DNA of 18,351 nt from CAYXOX01 sp964466745. Lineage in GTDB: Bacteria > Pseudomonadota > Alphaproteobacteria > Rhodobacterales > Rhodobacteraceae. The stretch is taken from assembly GCA_964466745.1 (NCBI GenBank), contig CAYXOX010000053.1, positions 1 through 18,351 on the forward strand, in the 5' to 3' direction. Each line of letters begins with the position of its first letter. Position 1 is the stretch's first letter. A program made the position numbers and the translations under genes. Positions 13,271 through 18,351 of this stretch are shown here, piece by piece. The notes under the pieces are model-generated. The model worked only from the letters and a program-made list of their open reading frames with translations. It did not search any database and was not told the DNA's origin.

Positions 13271-13717
13271 ATGTTCGCAGATCTTCTCGCCCGCCTCGCC
13301 GGCAGCGCGCCCGCGCCCCTGCCCGACCCCGACGCCCGGCTGGCGCTTGGCGCCCTGCTCGTGCGCATCGCCCGGACCGACGGGGAATACGCCCACGAGG
13401 AGGCCGATCGGATCGCACGCATTCTTGCCGCGCGCTACGGGCTTTCGCCCTTCGAGGCGGAGCGCCTGCGCCACGACGCGGAGGAGCTGGAACGCGAAGC
13501 CCCCGACACGGTTCGGTTCACGCGGGCGATCAAGGACGCCGTGGCCTACGAAGAACGTGCCGGCGTGATCGAGGCGCTCTGGGAAGTGGTGCTGGCCGAC
13601 GGCATCCGCGACCACGAGGAAGACGCGCTGCTGCGGCTCGTGGCCAATCTCCTCGGGATCAATGACCGGGACAGCGCGCTCGCCCGGCAGCGCGTGGAGA
13701 GCCGCGGCCCGGCGTGA
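13271..13717 (+). CDS. TerB-domain (tellurite-resistance-like) protein
   Basis: This 148-residue, alpha-helical, acidic cytoplasmic protein has the TerB fold signature in two related halves. LALGALLVRIARTDGEYAHEE lies at about residues 24-44, and ALWEVVLADGIRDHEEDALLR at about 98-118. In each half a helix is followed by an acidic D-G-x-x-x-x-E/D-E motif, which in TerB binds metal. It has no signal peptide or membrane helix. The frame is open further upstream, but ATG at 13271 follows a good -10 element and begins a plausible protein, so I chose it. The product may act in stress or membrane-associated metal sensing, but for stand-alone TerB proteins of this type no specific role is established. 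Its stop overlaps the start of the next gene (GTGA). Confidence 0.8.
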   Translation: MFADLLARLAGSAPAPLPDPDARLALGALLVRIARTDGEYAHEEADRIARILAARYGLSPFEAERLRHDAEELEREAPDTVRFTRAIKDAVAYEERAGVIEALWEVVLADGIRDHEEDALLRLVANLLGINDRDSALARQRVESRGPA

Positions 13718-14493
13718 TCGCCGCGCTGCCCATGTACGACCGCCCGGAGCTTTCGGGCGCCCATGACCGCTTCTGGACGGCCATTCGGACGCGCCTCGGC
13801 CACGGCCCGCTTCGGCTCGCGCGGACGGCGGATGTCTGGGCGCTCTGGCAACACCCCGATCTCCTGCTCGCGCAGGCGTGCGGACTGCCGCTGAGGGGCG
13901 CATTGCGAGGGCGCGTGGCCTATGTCGGCACCCCCGACTACGGGGTGGAGGGCGCACCGGGGGGCTACTACCGCAGCATCTGGGTGGCGCGGCGCGGCGC
14001 GGGACCGTCACGGCTTGCCGGCGGCGGCGGGTCGCACCCGCCCCGTTTCGGCACGGCCTGGGCCGGCGCGCGCCTCGCCTGCAACGACGCGCTCTCGCAA
14101 TCGGGCTGGGCCGCGGCCCGTGCCGGGGCCGAGGCGGCCGGTATCGACTTCGGAACGGTGATCCTCACCGGGGCCCACCGTGCCTCGGCCGAGGCGGTGG
14201 CGGACGGGCGCGCCGATCTCGCCTGCCTCGACGCCGTCACCTGGCGGCTTCTGGAGCGGCACGAGCCCGCGCTGGCGGCGCGGCTGGCGACGATCGGCGC
14301 CACCGAGCCGACGCCGGGCCTGCCCCTGATCACCGCGCCCCACCGCGATCCGGCCCCGATCTTCGAGGCTGTCTCCGGTGCCATCGGGGCACTGGCGCCG
14401 GAGGATCGTCGCGCGCTCGGGCTGCGGGGGCTGGTGCGGATCCCGCTGGCGGCCTACGAGGCGCTTCCCCTGCCGCCCGCGCCGCCCGCCTGA
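13714..14493 (+). CDS. PhnD-like periplasmic-binding-fold protein without signal peptide
   Basis: This 259-residue protein resembles the PhnD family that binds phosphate, phosphite or phosphonate. It shows IAALPMYDRPEL at the start, YVGTPDYGVEG (about 69-79), LACNDALSQSGW (about 121-132), and ASAEAVADGRADLACLDAVTW (about 158-178, cut for description), whose S-x-x-AV-x-x-G-x-AD-x-x-x-x-DA-x-x-W pattern is diagnostic. Unlike transported binding proteins, it starts directly with the first beta strand, so a cytoplasmic location is implied. The GTG at 13714 overlaps the TGA of the TerB gene by four bases, so the two are translationally coupled. The alternative ATG at 13732 would remove the first strand. 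No permease or ATPase is adjacent. The function is unknown; a ligand sensor rather than an uptake receptor is my inference. Confidence 0.8.
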   Translation: MIAALPMYDRPELSGAHDRFWTAIRTRLGHGPLRLARTADVWALWQHPDLLLAQACGLPLRGALRGRVAYVGTPDYGVEGAPGGYYRSIWVARRGAGPSRLAGGGGSHPPRFGTAWAGARLACNDALSQSGWAAARAGAEAAGIDFGTVILTGAHRASAEAVADGRADLACLDAVTWRLLERHEPALAARLATIGATEPTPGLPLITAPHRDPAPIFEAVSGAIGALAPEDRRALGLRGLVRIPLAAYEALPLPPAPPA

Positions 14494-14648
14494 CGCGCCG
14501 GCGGGCGGAAGGCGGCGGCAACCGCGTCGGTGCGGCTGCCGGTCCGTGCCGCGCCCGCTGGCCAATCGGCGCCGGGCAGGCTATCTGGCCGCTCGGGCCG
14601 GTGCGCGGCCCGCCCCGGCCCGGGAATGGGCGAAGAGATGGAGCGGCG

Positions 14649-15776
14649 ATGCCAACCGACACCAACCCCGGCCGCGCCGAGCCCGGCGAATTCGCCGACG
14701 TGATCTCCTCGATCGAGGAGATCATCGCCGACGCCCGCGCGGGCCGCATGTTCATTCTCGTCGATCACGAGGACCGCGAGAACGAGGGCGACCTCGTCGT
14801 GCCCGCCCAGATGGCGACGCCCGAGGCGATCAACTTCATGGCCACGCACGGCCGGGGGCTGATCTGCCTTGCGCTGACCGGCGAGCGCGTGGACCAGCTC
14901 GGCCTGCCGCTGATGTCCTCGGCCAACTCTTCGCGCCACGAGACGGCCTTCACCGTGTCCATCGAGGCCCGCGAGGGCGTATCCACCGGGATTTCCGCTC
15001 ATGACCGGGCCCGCACCGTTGCGGTGGCCATCGACGCGGGCAAGACCGCCGCGGATATCGCGACGCCCGGCCACATCTTTCCGCTTCGGGCCCGCGACGG
15101 GGGCGTTCTGGTGCGCGCGGGCCATACCGAGGCGGCCATCGACGTGAGCCGCCTCGCCGGGCTCAACCCTTCGGGCGTGATCTGCGAGATCATGAACGAC
15201 GACGGTTCCATGGCACGGCTGCCGGACCTCGTGGCCTTCGCGCAGCGCCACGGGCTGAGGATCGGCACGATCTCCGACCTGATCGCCTACCGCCGGCGGA
15301 ACGACAATCTCGTCCGGCTGATCGAGGAGCGGGAGGTGGCCTCCGAATTCGGGGGAGACTGGCGGATGCACGTCTACGCCGATGCCACCCAGGGCGCGGA
15401 GCACATCGCTCTCGTGAAGGGCGACATTTCCGGTCCGGAGCCGGTGCTCACGCGGATGCATGCGCTCGACCCGCTGCTCGATGTGGTCGGGCTCGGGCCG
15501 CCGGGCCGGACGGCGGAGTTCGGAGACGCGATGCGCGTCATCGCCGCGGAAGGGCGCGGCGTGCTCGTGCTCCTGCGCGATCTTCACATGAAGCTCGGCA
15601 CCTCCGAGGCCGTTTCGCCCCAGACGTTGCGGCAATACGGGCTCGGCGCGCAGATCCTATCCTCGCTCGGGCTTTCGGATCTCGTCCTTCTCACGAACTC
15701 GCCCCGCCCCAAGGTCGTGGGGCTTGAAGCCTACGGGCTCTCCATCGTGGAGACCCGGCGCATACCCGCGGAGTAG
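14649..15776 (+). CDS. ribB: 3,4-dihydroxy-2-butanone-4-phosphate synthase fused to a degenerate GTP cyclohydrolase II-like domain (RibBX)
   Basis: The N-terminal domain (about residues 14-215) makes dihydroxybutanone phosphate from ribulose 5-phosphate for riboflavin. Its active-site blocks are intact: DHEDRENEGD at 39-48, THGRGLICL, GISAHDRART, and GHTEAAID at about 158-165. The C-terminal domain (about 225-375) aligns with GTP cyclohydrolase II by ALVKGDISGPEPVL and LVLLTNSPRPKVVGLEAYG. It lacks every zinc cysteine: where RibA has a Cys cluster, this has MHALDPLLDVVGLG, and the RQEGR motif is replaced by LRDLHMKLG. It therefore fits the RibBX variant described in Proteobacteria rather than a bifunctional RibBA. 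A separate ribA must exist elsewhere. The ATG at 14649 has GGAG five bases upstream. It is the first gene of ribBX-ribH-nusB. Confidence 0.93.
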   Translation: MPTDTNPGRAEPGEFADVISSIEEIIADARAGRMFILVDHEDRENEGDLVVPAQMATPEAINFMATHGRGLICLALTGERVDQLGLPLMSSANSSRHETAFTVSIEAREGVSTGISAHDRARTVAVAIDAGKTAADIATPGHIFPLRARDGGVLVRAGHTEAAIDVSRLAGLNPSGVICEIMNDDGSMARLPDLVAFAQRHGLRIGTISDLIAYRRRNDNLVRLIEEREVASEFGGDWRMHVYADATQGAEHIALVKGDISGPEPVLTRMHALDPLLDVVGLGPPGRTAEFGDAMRVIAAEGRGVLVLLRDLHMKLGTSEAVSPQTLRQYGLGAQILSSLGLSDLVLLTNSPRPKVVGLEAYGLSIVETRRIPAE

Positions 15777-15780
15777 CTTT

Positions 15781-16311
15781 ATGGCCACCGAGAACCACAC
15801 GCCGCTGGCGCGCCCCAGCTTCGACCGCCCGGTGAAGCTGCTCTTCGTCGTCGCCCCGTTTTACCGCGCGATTGCCGATGGGCTGGTCGCGGGGGCGGCC
15901 GCCGAGGCCGAGGCGGCGGGCGCCACCTTCGAGACGGTCGAGGTGCCCGGCGCACTGGAGATTCCAACCGCTGTCCGGCTGGCCGATCAGCTTGCCAGTT
16001 TCGACGGCTACGTGGCGCTCGGCTGCGTGATCCGGGGGGAGACGACCCACTACGAGACGGTGTGCAACGACAGCTCGCGCGGGCTCACCCTGCTCGGCCT
16101 CTCGGGGCTGTGCATCGGCAACGGCATCCTCACGGTCGAGACGATGGCCCAGGCCGAGGAGCGCGCCGATCCCGCCGGGCAGAACAAGGGCGGCGGCGCC
16201 GCCGCGGCCGCGCTTCACCTCGTTGCGCTCGCGCGGCGGTGGGGCGGGGCGCGCAAGCGGGTTGGCTTCACCTCCGACATCGTGATCGCCGAGGGGCGCA
16301 CCGGGGCATGA
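15781..16311 (+). CDS. ribH: 6,7-dimethyl-8-ribityllumazine synthase
   Basis: This enzyme of 176 residues condenses dihydroxybutanone phosphate with 5-amino-6-ribitylaminouracil to give the lumazine used by riboflavin synthase. Recognisable parts are VVAPFYRAIADGLV near the substrate site, VPGALEIPTAV (55-65), and GCVIRGETTHYETVCND at 81-97, in which His90 is the catalytic histidine. The block from NGILTVETMAQAEERA onward binds phosphate and the neighbouring subunit. The length is slightly above the family's usual 150-160 because of an N-terminal extension. It starts four bases after the ribBX stop, with GGAG lying in the end of ribBX, and its TGA overlaps the nusB ATG. Coupled translation of all three genes is likely. 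Confidence 0.97.
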   Translation: MATENHTPLARPSFDRPVKLLFVVAPFYRAIADGLVAGAAAEAEAAGATFETVEVPGALEIPTAVRLADQLASFDGYVALGCVIRGETTHYETVCNDSSRGLTLLGLSGLCIGNGILTVETMAQAEERADPAGQNKGGGAAAAALHLVALARRWGGARKRVGFTSDIVIAEGRTGA

Positions 16312-16781
16312 GCGTGGTATCGGGCAACGAGAAACGCCGACAACGCTCCGCGGCGCGGCTATACGCCGTTCAGGCGCTCTTCCAGATGGAGGCTTCGGGC
16401 CAGACCGTGGAGAGCGTGACTCGCGAGTTCGAGGATCACCGCTTCGGCGCCGTCGACGATGAGGGCGCGGAGCTTGCCGAGGGCGACACCGATCTCTTCC
16501 GCGCCCTCGTGGGCGATGCGGTGAACCAGCAGGCCTCCATCGATCAGCGCACCGACAGGGCGCTGGTGGCCAAATGGCCCATCGCGCGCATCGATCCGAC
16601 CCTGCGGGCGCTCTTCCGTGCGGCAGGGGCCGAGCTCTTCGCCGGGCAGACGCCCCCGAAGGTGGTGATCAGCGAGTTCGTGGAGGTGGCGCGCGCGTTC
16701 TTCCCCGACGGGCGCGAGCCCGGCTTCGTGAACGCGGTGCTCGATCACATGGCGCGGGAACTCCGGCCCGAGGCGTTCTGA
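16308..16781 (+). CDS. nusB: Transcription antitermination factor NusB
   Basis: NusB (157 residues) binds boxA RNA with NusE/S10 and promotes antitermination of rRNA operons. The arginine-rich N terminus NEKRRQRSAARLYAVQALFQ (about residues 7-26) is the family's RNA-binding start, and VVISEFVEVARAFFPDGREP then GFVNAVLDHMAREL at the C terminus is equally typical. The fold is all-helical with no membrane part. The ATG at 16308 overlaps the ribH TGA as ATGA. The ribH-nusB pairing is widely conserved in bacteria, so function and context agree. No second copy or damage is visible. The operon appears to end here, since a 7-base hairpin lies about 115 bases downstream. Confidence 0.97.
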   Translation: MSVVSGNEKRRQRSAARLYAVQALFQMEASGQTVESVTREFEDHRFGAVDDEGAELAEGDTDLFRALVGDAVNQQASIDQRTDRALVAKWPIARIDPTLRALFRAAGAELFAGQTPPKVVISEFVEVARAFFPDGREPGFVNAVLDHMARELRPEAF

Positions 16782-16896
16782 GCGGCTGGCCCTGACCCAG
16801 GCGCGGCCGGCGGATTCGAGCCGAGGTTTCAGCAGGTTTGCGCCCCGGCCTTGAAACCCGGCGCGCGAGGCGCAAGCTTTGTCGGTATGCGCGAAG

Positions 16897-16916
16897 GGCC
16901 GGAGAGGTATCCGGCC
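16897..16916. terminator. Hairpin between nusB and the small membrane protein gene
   Basis: GGCCGGA (16897-16903) and TCCGGCC (16910-16916) form a perfect 7-base stem with a 6-base loop, 22 bases before the ATG at 16938. It may end nusB transcription or structure the leader of the next gene. No T tract follows. Confidence 0.35.
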
Positions 16917-16937
16917 GCACATCCGGGAGCCAGCATC

Positions 16938-17231
16938 ATGCCGAAACTCGTCCGTCTCTACATCAGGCACACGCTGATCGGGTTTGCCATCGCGGCAGCT
17001 TTCGTCGCCGGTCTCCTGGCGTTCGACGTTGCGAATCTCTGGCACCTCGTCACGCATTCCGACGTTGGTGTCATGGCGGTTGCGCTGCTCGTGATCTTCA
17101 ACGGGATCGTGTTCTCGGGCGTCCAGTTCGGCATCGCGATCATGCGGATGGGCGCATCCGAAGAGCCCCCGCGCTTCGGTGGCGGCGCGCCGGAGTTCGC
17201 AGCGGTGCGCGTGCGGAACGACGAGCGCTAG
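16938..17231 (+). CDS. Small two-helix membrane protein, possibly SspA-like (salt-stress-induced)
   Basis: This 97-residue protein has two membrane helices: FAIAAAFVAGLLAFDVANLW at about 16-35 and VGVMAVALLVIFNGIVFSGV at about 42-61. A short basic N terminus (MPKLVRLYIRHT) and a soluble C-terminal tail flank them. The FNGIVFSGVQFGIAIMRM segment is one I associate with conserved Rhodobacteraceae proteins. In Rhodobacter sphaeroides a gene for a putative salt-stress-induced membrane protein, SspA, lies directly downstream of the 6S RNA gene on the opposite strand. The same arrangement is seen here, so this is probably its counterpart, by context rather than by sequence comparison. The ATG at 16938 has GGGAG upstream at an 8-base spacing. 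The frame is open further upstream, but that part looks non-coding. Confidence 0.72.
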   Translation: MPKLVRLYIRHTLIGFAIAAAFVAGLLAFDVANLWHLVTHSDVGVMAVALLVIFNGIVFSGVQFGIAIMRMGASEEPPRFGGGAPEFAAVRVRNDER

Positions 17232-17235
17232 CAGG

Positions 17236-17255
17236 CCGGCGCCATCGGGCGCCGG
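17236..17255. terminator. Bidirectional terminator between the membrane protein gene and 6S RNA
   Basis: CCGGCGCC (17236-17243), loop ATCG, GGCGCCGG (17248-17255): a perfect 8-base stem with a tetraloop four bases after the membrane protein's TAG. It is also 47 bases beyond the predicted 3' end of the 6S RNA on the other strand. It is symmetric, so it can serve both convergent units. Confidence 0.6.
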
Positions 17256-17302
17256 TGCCAGGCGTTCCAGGCGCACTCTCCGCGGATTGTCCGAAACATT
17301 GT

Positions 17303-17465
17303 GTGGCGGGCCCGCACGCGACCGTTTGGGTATCTCATTCCCGAGGACCTGTTTGAACAGGTGGGCGCCAGGTAGCGAGGCCAGGACCCCGTCAGAGCCA
17401 GCTCCCTCGGAATTGCTTAAGGCCACCGGAATATGACCCGTCACGGGAAGGGCAGCACCCGCCAC
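17303..17465 (-). ncRNA. ssrS: 6S RNA
   Basis: The 335-base gap between the membrane protein gene and mmcB holds no protein gene but, on the minus strand, a structured RNA of about 163 bases. Its ends pair perfectly, GTGGCGGG at 17465-17458 with CCCGCCAC at 17310-17303. Further inside, CGTGAC pairs with GTCGCG, ATTCC with GGAAT and CGAGG with CCTCG, giving a long irregular hairpin with an internal open region, as in 6S RNA. A GCCTTAAG segment matches a conserved 6S element (GCCUUAA in E. coli), and ACCTGT-TCAA-ACAGGT forms a side hairpin. A promoter lies exactly at the 5' end of the stem. 6S RNA sequesters the housekeeping RNA polymerase in stationary phase. The identity also rests on recalled synteny with Rhodobacter. 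The ends are estimates. Confidence 0.72.
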
Positions 17466-17470
17466 GCTTC

Positions 17471-17499
17471 TAGGTAGGGCGGTGCACCGGTTGGCACAA
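17471..17499 (-). promoter_or_regulatory. Promoter of the 6S RNA gene
   Basis: On the minus strand TTGTGC (17499-17494) and TACCTA (17476-17471) are separated by exactly 17 bases. Transcription would start about five bases later, at G 17465, which is the first base of the closing stem of the RNA. The agreement of promoter position and structure supports both calls. Confidence 0.6.
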
Positions 17500-17540
17500 G
17501 GGAAACATCGCAGCGCTCGGACCGGCGCCAGCTTGCATCC

Positions 17541-17555
17541 GTTCACGTTGTGTTC
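17541..17555 (+). promoter_or_regulatory. LexA (SOS) box of mmcB
   Basis: GTTC-N7-GTTC occurs exactly at 17541-17555, the known LexA operator form in alphaproteobacteria. It lies 11 bases before the mmcB ATG and falls between a -35-like TTGCAT (17533-17538) and a -10-like CATAAT (17555-17560). A bound repressor would therefore block the promoter. Confidence 0.8.
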
Positions 17556-17560
17556 ATAAT
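17555..17560 (+). promoter_or_regulatory. -10 element of mmcB, implying a leaderless message
   Basis: CATAAT at 17555-17560, with TTGCAT at 17533-17538 as -35 (16-base spacing), predicts a transcription start six to seven bases further on, at the A of the ATG at 17567. No ribosome binding site precedes that ATG, which fits a leaderless transcript. Confidence 0.45.
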
Positions 17561-17566
17561 TGCCGC

Positions 17567-18043
17567 ATGGCGCATCCGGTCATTCCGCCCATGCCCTCGG
17601 CCCCCCTGGCTCCGGGCCAGTTGCTCGCCCGCGGCGTGTGCCGTCACCTCGCGAGCCTCGGTTTTTCGAGCGTGGAAGAGCTCGTGCCGGCGCCGCGCTT
17701 GCGGGTGGATGTGATGGCCCTCGGCCAGGCTGGCGAATTCTGGATCGTGGAGTGCAAGAGTTCCCGCGCCGATTTCACGGCCGATGCGAAATGGCAGGGC
17801 TATCTTCCGTGGTGCGACAGGTTCTTCTGGGCCGTGGACGCGGATTTTCCCGTGGAGCTGCTCCCCGCGGACACCGGCCTGATCCTTGCAGACGGTTTCG
17901 GCGGCGAGGTGGTGCGGATGCCGGCGGAGGTGCCGCTTGCGCCGGCGCGGCGCAAGGCGCTGACGCGGAAGTTCGCCCACCACGCCGCGCGGCGCTGGCA
18001 GGCGGCGCGCGACCCCGGGTTCAGCCCTTTCGGCGGCTCGTGA
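17567..18043 (+). CDS. mmcB: MmcB-family DNA repair protein (SOS-regulated)
   Basis: This 158-residue cytoplasmic protein belongs to the MmcB family, linked in Caulobacter to survival of mitomycin C damage and to LexA control. It has a restriction-nuclease-like core: Asp48 in LRVDVMALG, then Glu62 and Lys64 in WIVECKSSRADF, the D-x13-E-x-K pattern of PD-(D/E)xK nucleases, followed by KWQGYLPWCDRFFWAV. The C-terminal RRKALTRKFAHHAARRWQ is strongly basic and could touch DNA. No membrane part is present. A canonical LexA box and -10 element lie directly before the ATG at 17567. Its 3' end overlaps by 23 bases the convergent DUF6324 gene. Nuclease activity is inferred from the motif only. Confidence 0.9.
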   Translation: MAHPVIPPMPSAPLAPGQLLARGVCRHLASLGFSSVEELVPAPRLRVDVMALGQAGEFWIVECKSSRADFTADAKWQGYLPWCDRFFWAVDADFPVELLPADTGLILADGFGGEVVRMPAEVPLAPARRKALTRKFAHHAARRWQAARDPGFSPFGGS

Positions 18044-18221
18044 GCTTGCGGGCGGCCGTTGCCGCGGCGCGGATTTCCTCCGCGATCTCCTCGGCCTCGT
18101 CGGGGTCGAAGTCCATCGGCACCTCGAGCCCCTCGGCCTCGACGAAAAGCCGGACCATTCCGGCATCGGTCGGCCCGATCCTGAGATTGGCTTCGATGTC
18201 GCGCTCGGTGTTGATGCCCAT
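18021..18221 (-). CDS. DUF6324 family protein
   Basis: This small acidic protein of 66 residues starts MGINTERDIEANLRIGPTDA and continues through GMVRLFVEAEGLEVPMDFDP into DEAEEIAEEIRAAATAARKL. It is recognisable as the short conserved DUF6324 family of Rhodobacteraceae-type bacteria, with no known function. The first half should form beta strands, and residues 42-62 a charged helix. A longer frame exists, but ATG at 18221 has GGAGG seven bases upstream, so I chose it. It converges on mmcB with a 23-base overlap of the two 3' ends. A tRNA gene starts about 100 bases upstream on the other strand. Confidence 0.83.
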   Translation of the reverse strand: MGINTERDIEANLRIGPTDAGMVRLFVEAEGLEVPMDFDPDEAEEIAEEIRAAATAARKLTSRRKG

Positions 18222-18319
18222 GGCCGATCCTCCGAACTGCGCTTTGCCCCAAGCCCCGCTCCGAGGCAAGCCCGACGGCTTGCATTGGCCCGCGCGCAGC
18301 GGTATCTGACCTGCCACGT

Positions 18320-18351
18320 GCCGCCTTAGCTCAGTTGGTTAGAGCGCTGGA
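18320..18351 (+). tRNA. tRNA gene, 5' part only (probably tRNA-Thr)
   Basis: The last 32 bases read as a tRNA start: acceptor strand GCCGCCT, TA, D-stem GCTC with loop AGTTGGTTA and GAGC, G26, then CTGGA of the anticodon stem. The anticodon lies outside the window. The acceptor and D-arm sequence resemble alphaproteobacterial tRNA-Thr, but the amino acid cannot be confirmed here. Confidence 0.85.

Noticed and set aside
14494..14648. FMN riboswitch before ribBX
   Set aside because: I looked for the RFN consensus segments (GAAAnTCCC and CCGGCGGT-type blocks) and found none in this 155-base stretch. Only GC-rich sequence and a ribosome site are visible.
14516..14648. Long frame upstream of ribBX as an N-terminal extension
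   Set aside because: It has no similarity to dihydroxybutanone phosphate synthases, and ATG 14649 has a good ribosome site.
17303..17465. Signal recognition particle RNA or plus-strand 6S RNA as the identity of the structured region
   Set aside because: The SRP signature GGAAGCAGCC is absent on both strands. The promoter, the closing stem order and the recalled synteny all favour a minus-strand 6S RNA, although the plus strand folds almost as well.
1..18351. CRISPR array, prophage or conjugative element
   Set aside because: No regularly spaced direct repeats, integrase, phage or transfer genes are visible. The only foreign-looking DNA is the short segment in pyrG.

Overview
The window comes from a GC-rich alphaproteobacterium, most likely a member of the Rhodobacteraceae (roseobacter/Rhodobacter type). 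Pointers are the uniform high-GC codon use, an amino-acid ABC operon of a type I associate with this family, a ribBX-ribH-nusB operon, a GTTC-N7-GTTC LexA box in front of mmcB, a 6S RNA gene convergent with a small membrane protein gene, and a DUF6324 gene. Assignments rest on reading motifs and recalled family patterns; no database search was run.

Layout. Positions 1-2764 (minus strand) hold a polar amino-acid ABC transporter in the order ATPase, binding protein, permease, permease (the last cut by the window edge). Positions 2999-3589 (minus) hold riboflavin synthase ribE. Positions 3767-8376 (plus) hold a capsule block: KpsS-type Kdo transferase, a Wza/KpsD-type export lipoprotein, and the two-module Kdo transferase KpsC. 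A D-lyxose isomerase gene follows (8463-9149, plus), convergent with kynureninase and a 59-residue DUF2256 zinc-finger protein (9223-10645, minus). secG (10791-11150) and pyrG (from 11322) follow on the plus strand.

pyrG is interrupted at codon 381, one codon after its catalytic cysteine, by 76 bases of AT-richer foreign sequence plus a run of 10 N. The rest of pyrG resumes at 12551, and the two halves add up to a normal 547-residue CTP synthase with a 3-base repeat at the junction. This is either a collapsed insertion element or a bad contig join.

After a triple-hairpin intergenic element come a TerB-domain gene and an overlapping PhnD-like periplasmic-binding-fold gene without a signal peptide (13271-14493). 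Next is ribBX-ribH-nusB (14649-16781), in which the GTP cyclohydrolase-like half of RibBX has lost its zinc cysteines. The right end holds a two-helix membrane protein gene, a 6S RNA gene on the opposite strand with its own promoter, the SOS gene mmcB with a LexA box, a short DUF6324 gene, and the first 32 bases of a tRNA.

Most of this is housekeeping and conserved family content. I see no clear new multi-gene system. The points most worth a second look are the pyrG junction, a probable AUU start codon in the first permease, the LexA-controlled and probably leaderless mmcB, the 6S RNA locus, the degenerate RibBX domain, and the TerB/PhnD-like pair.
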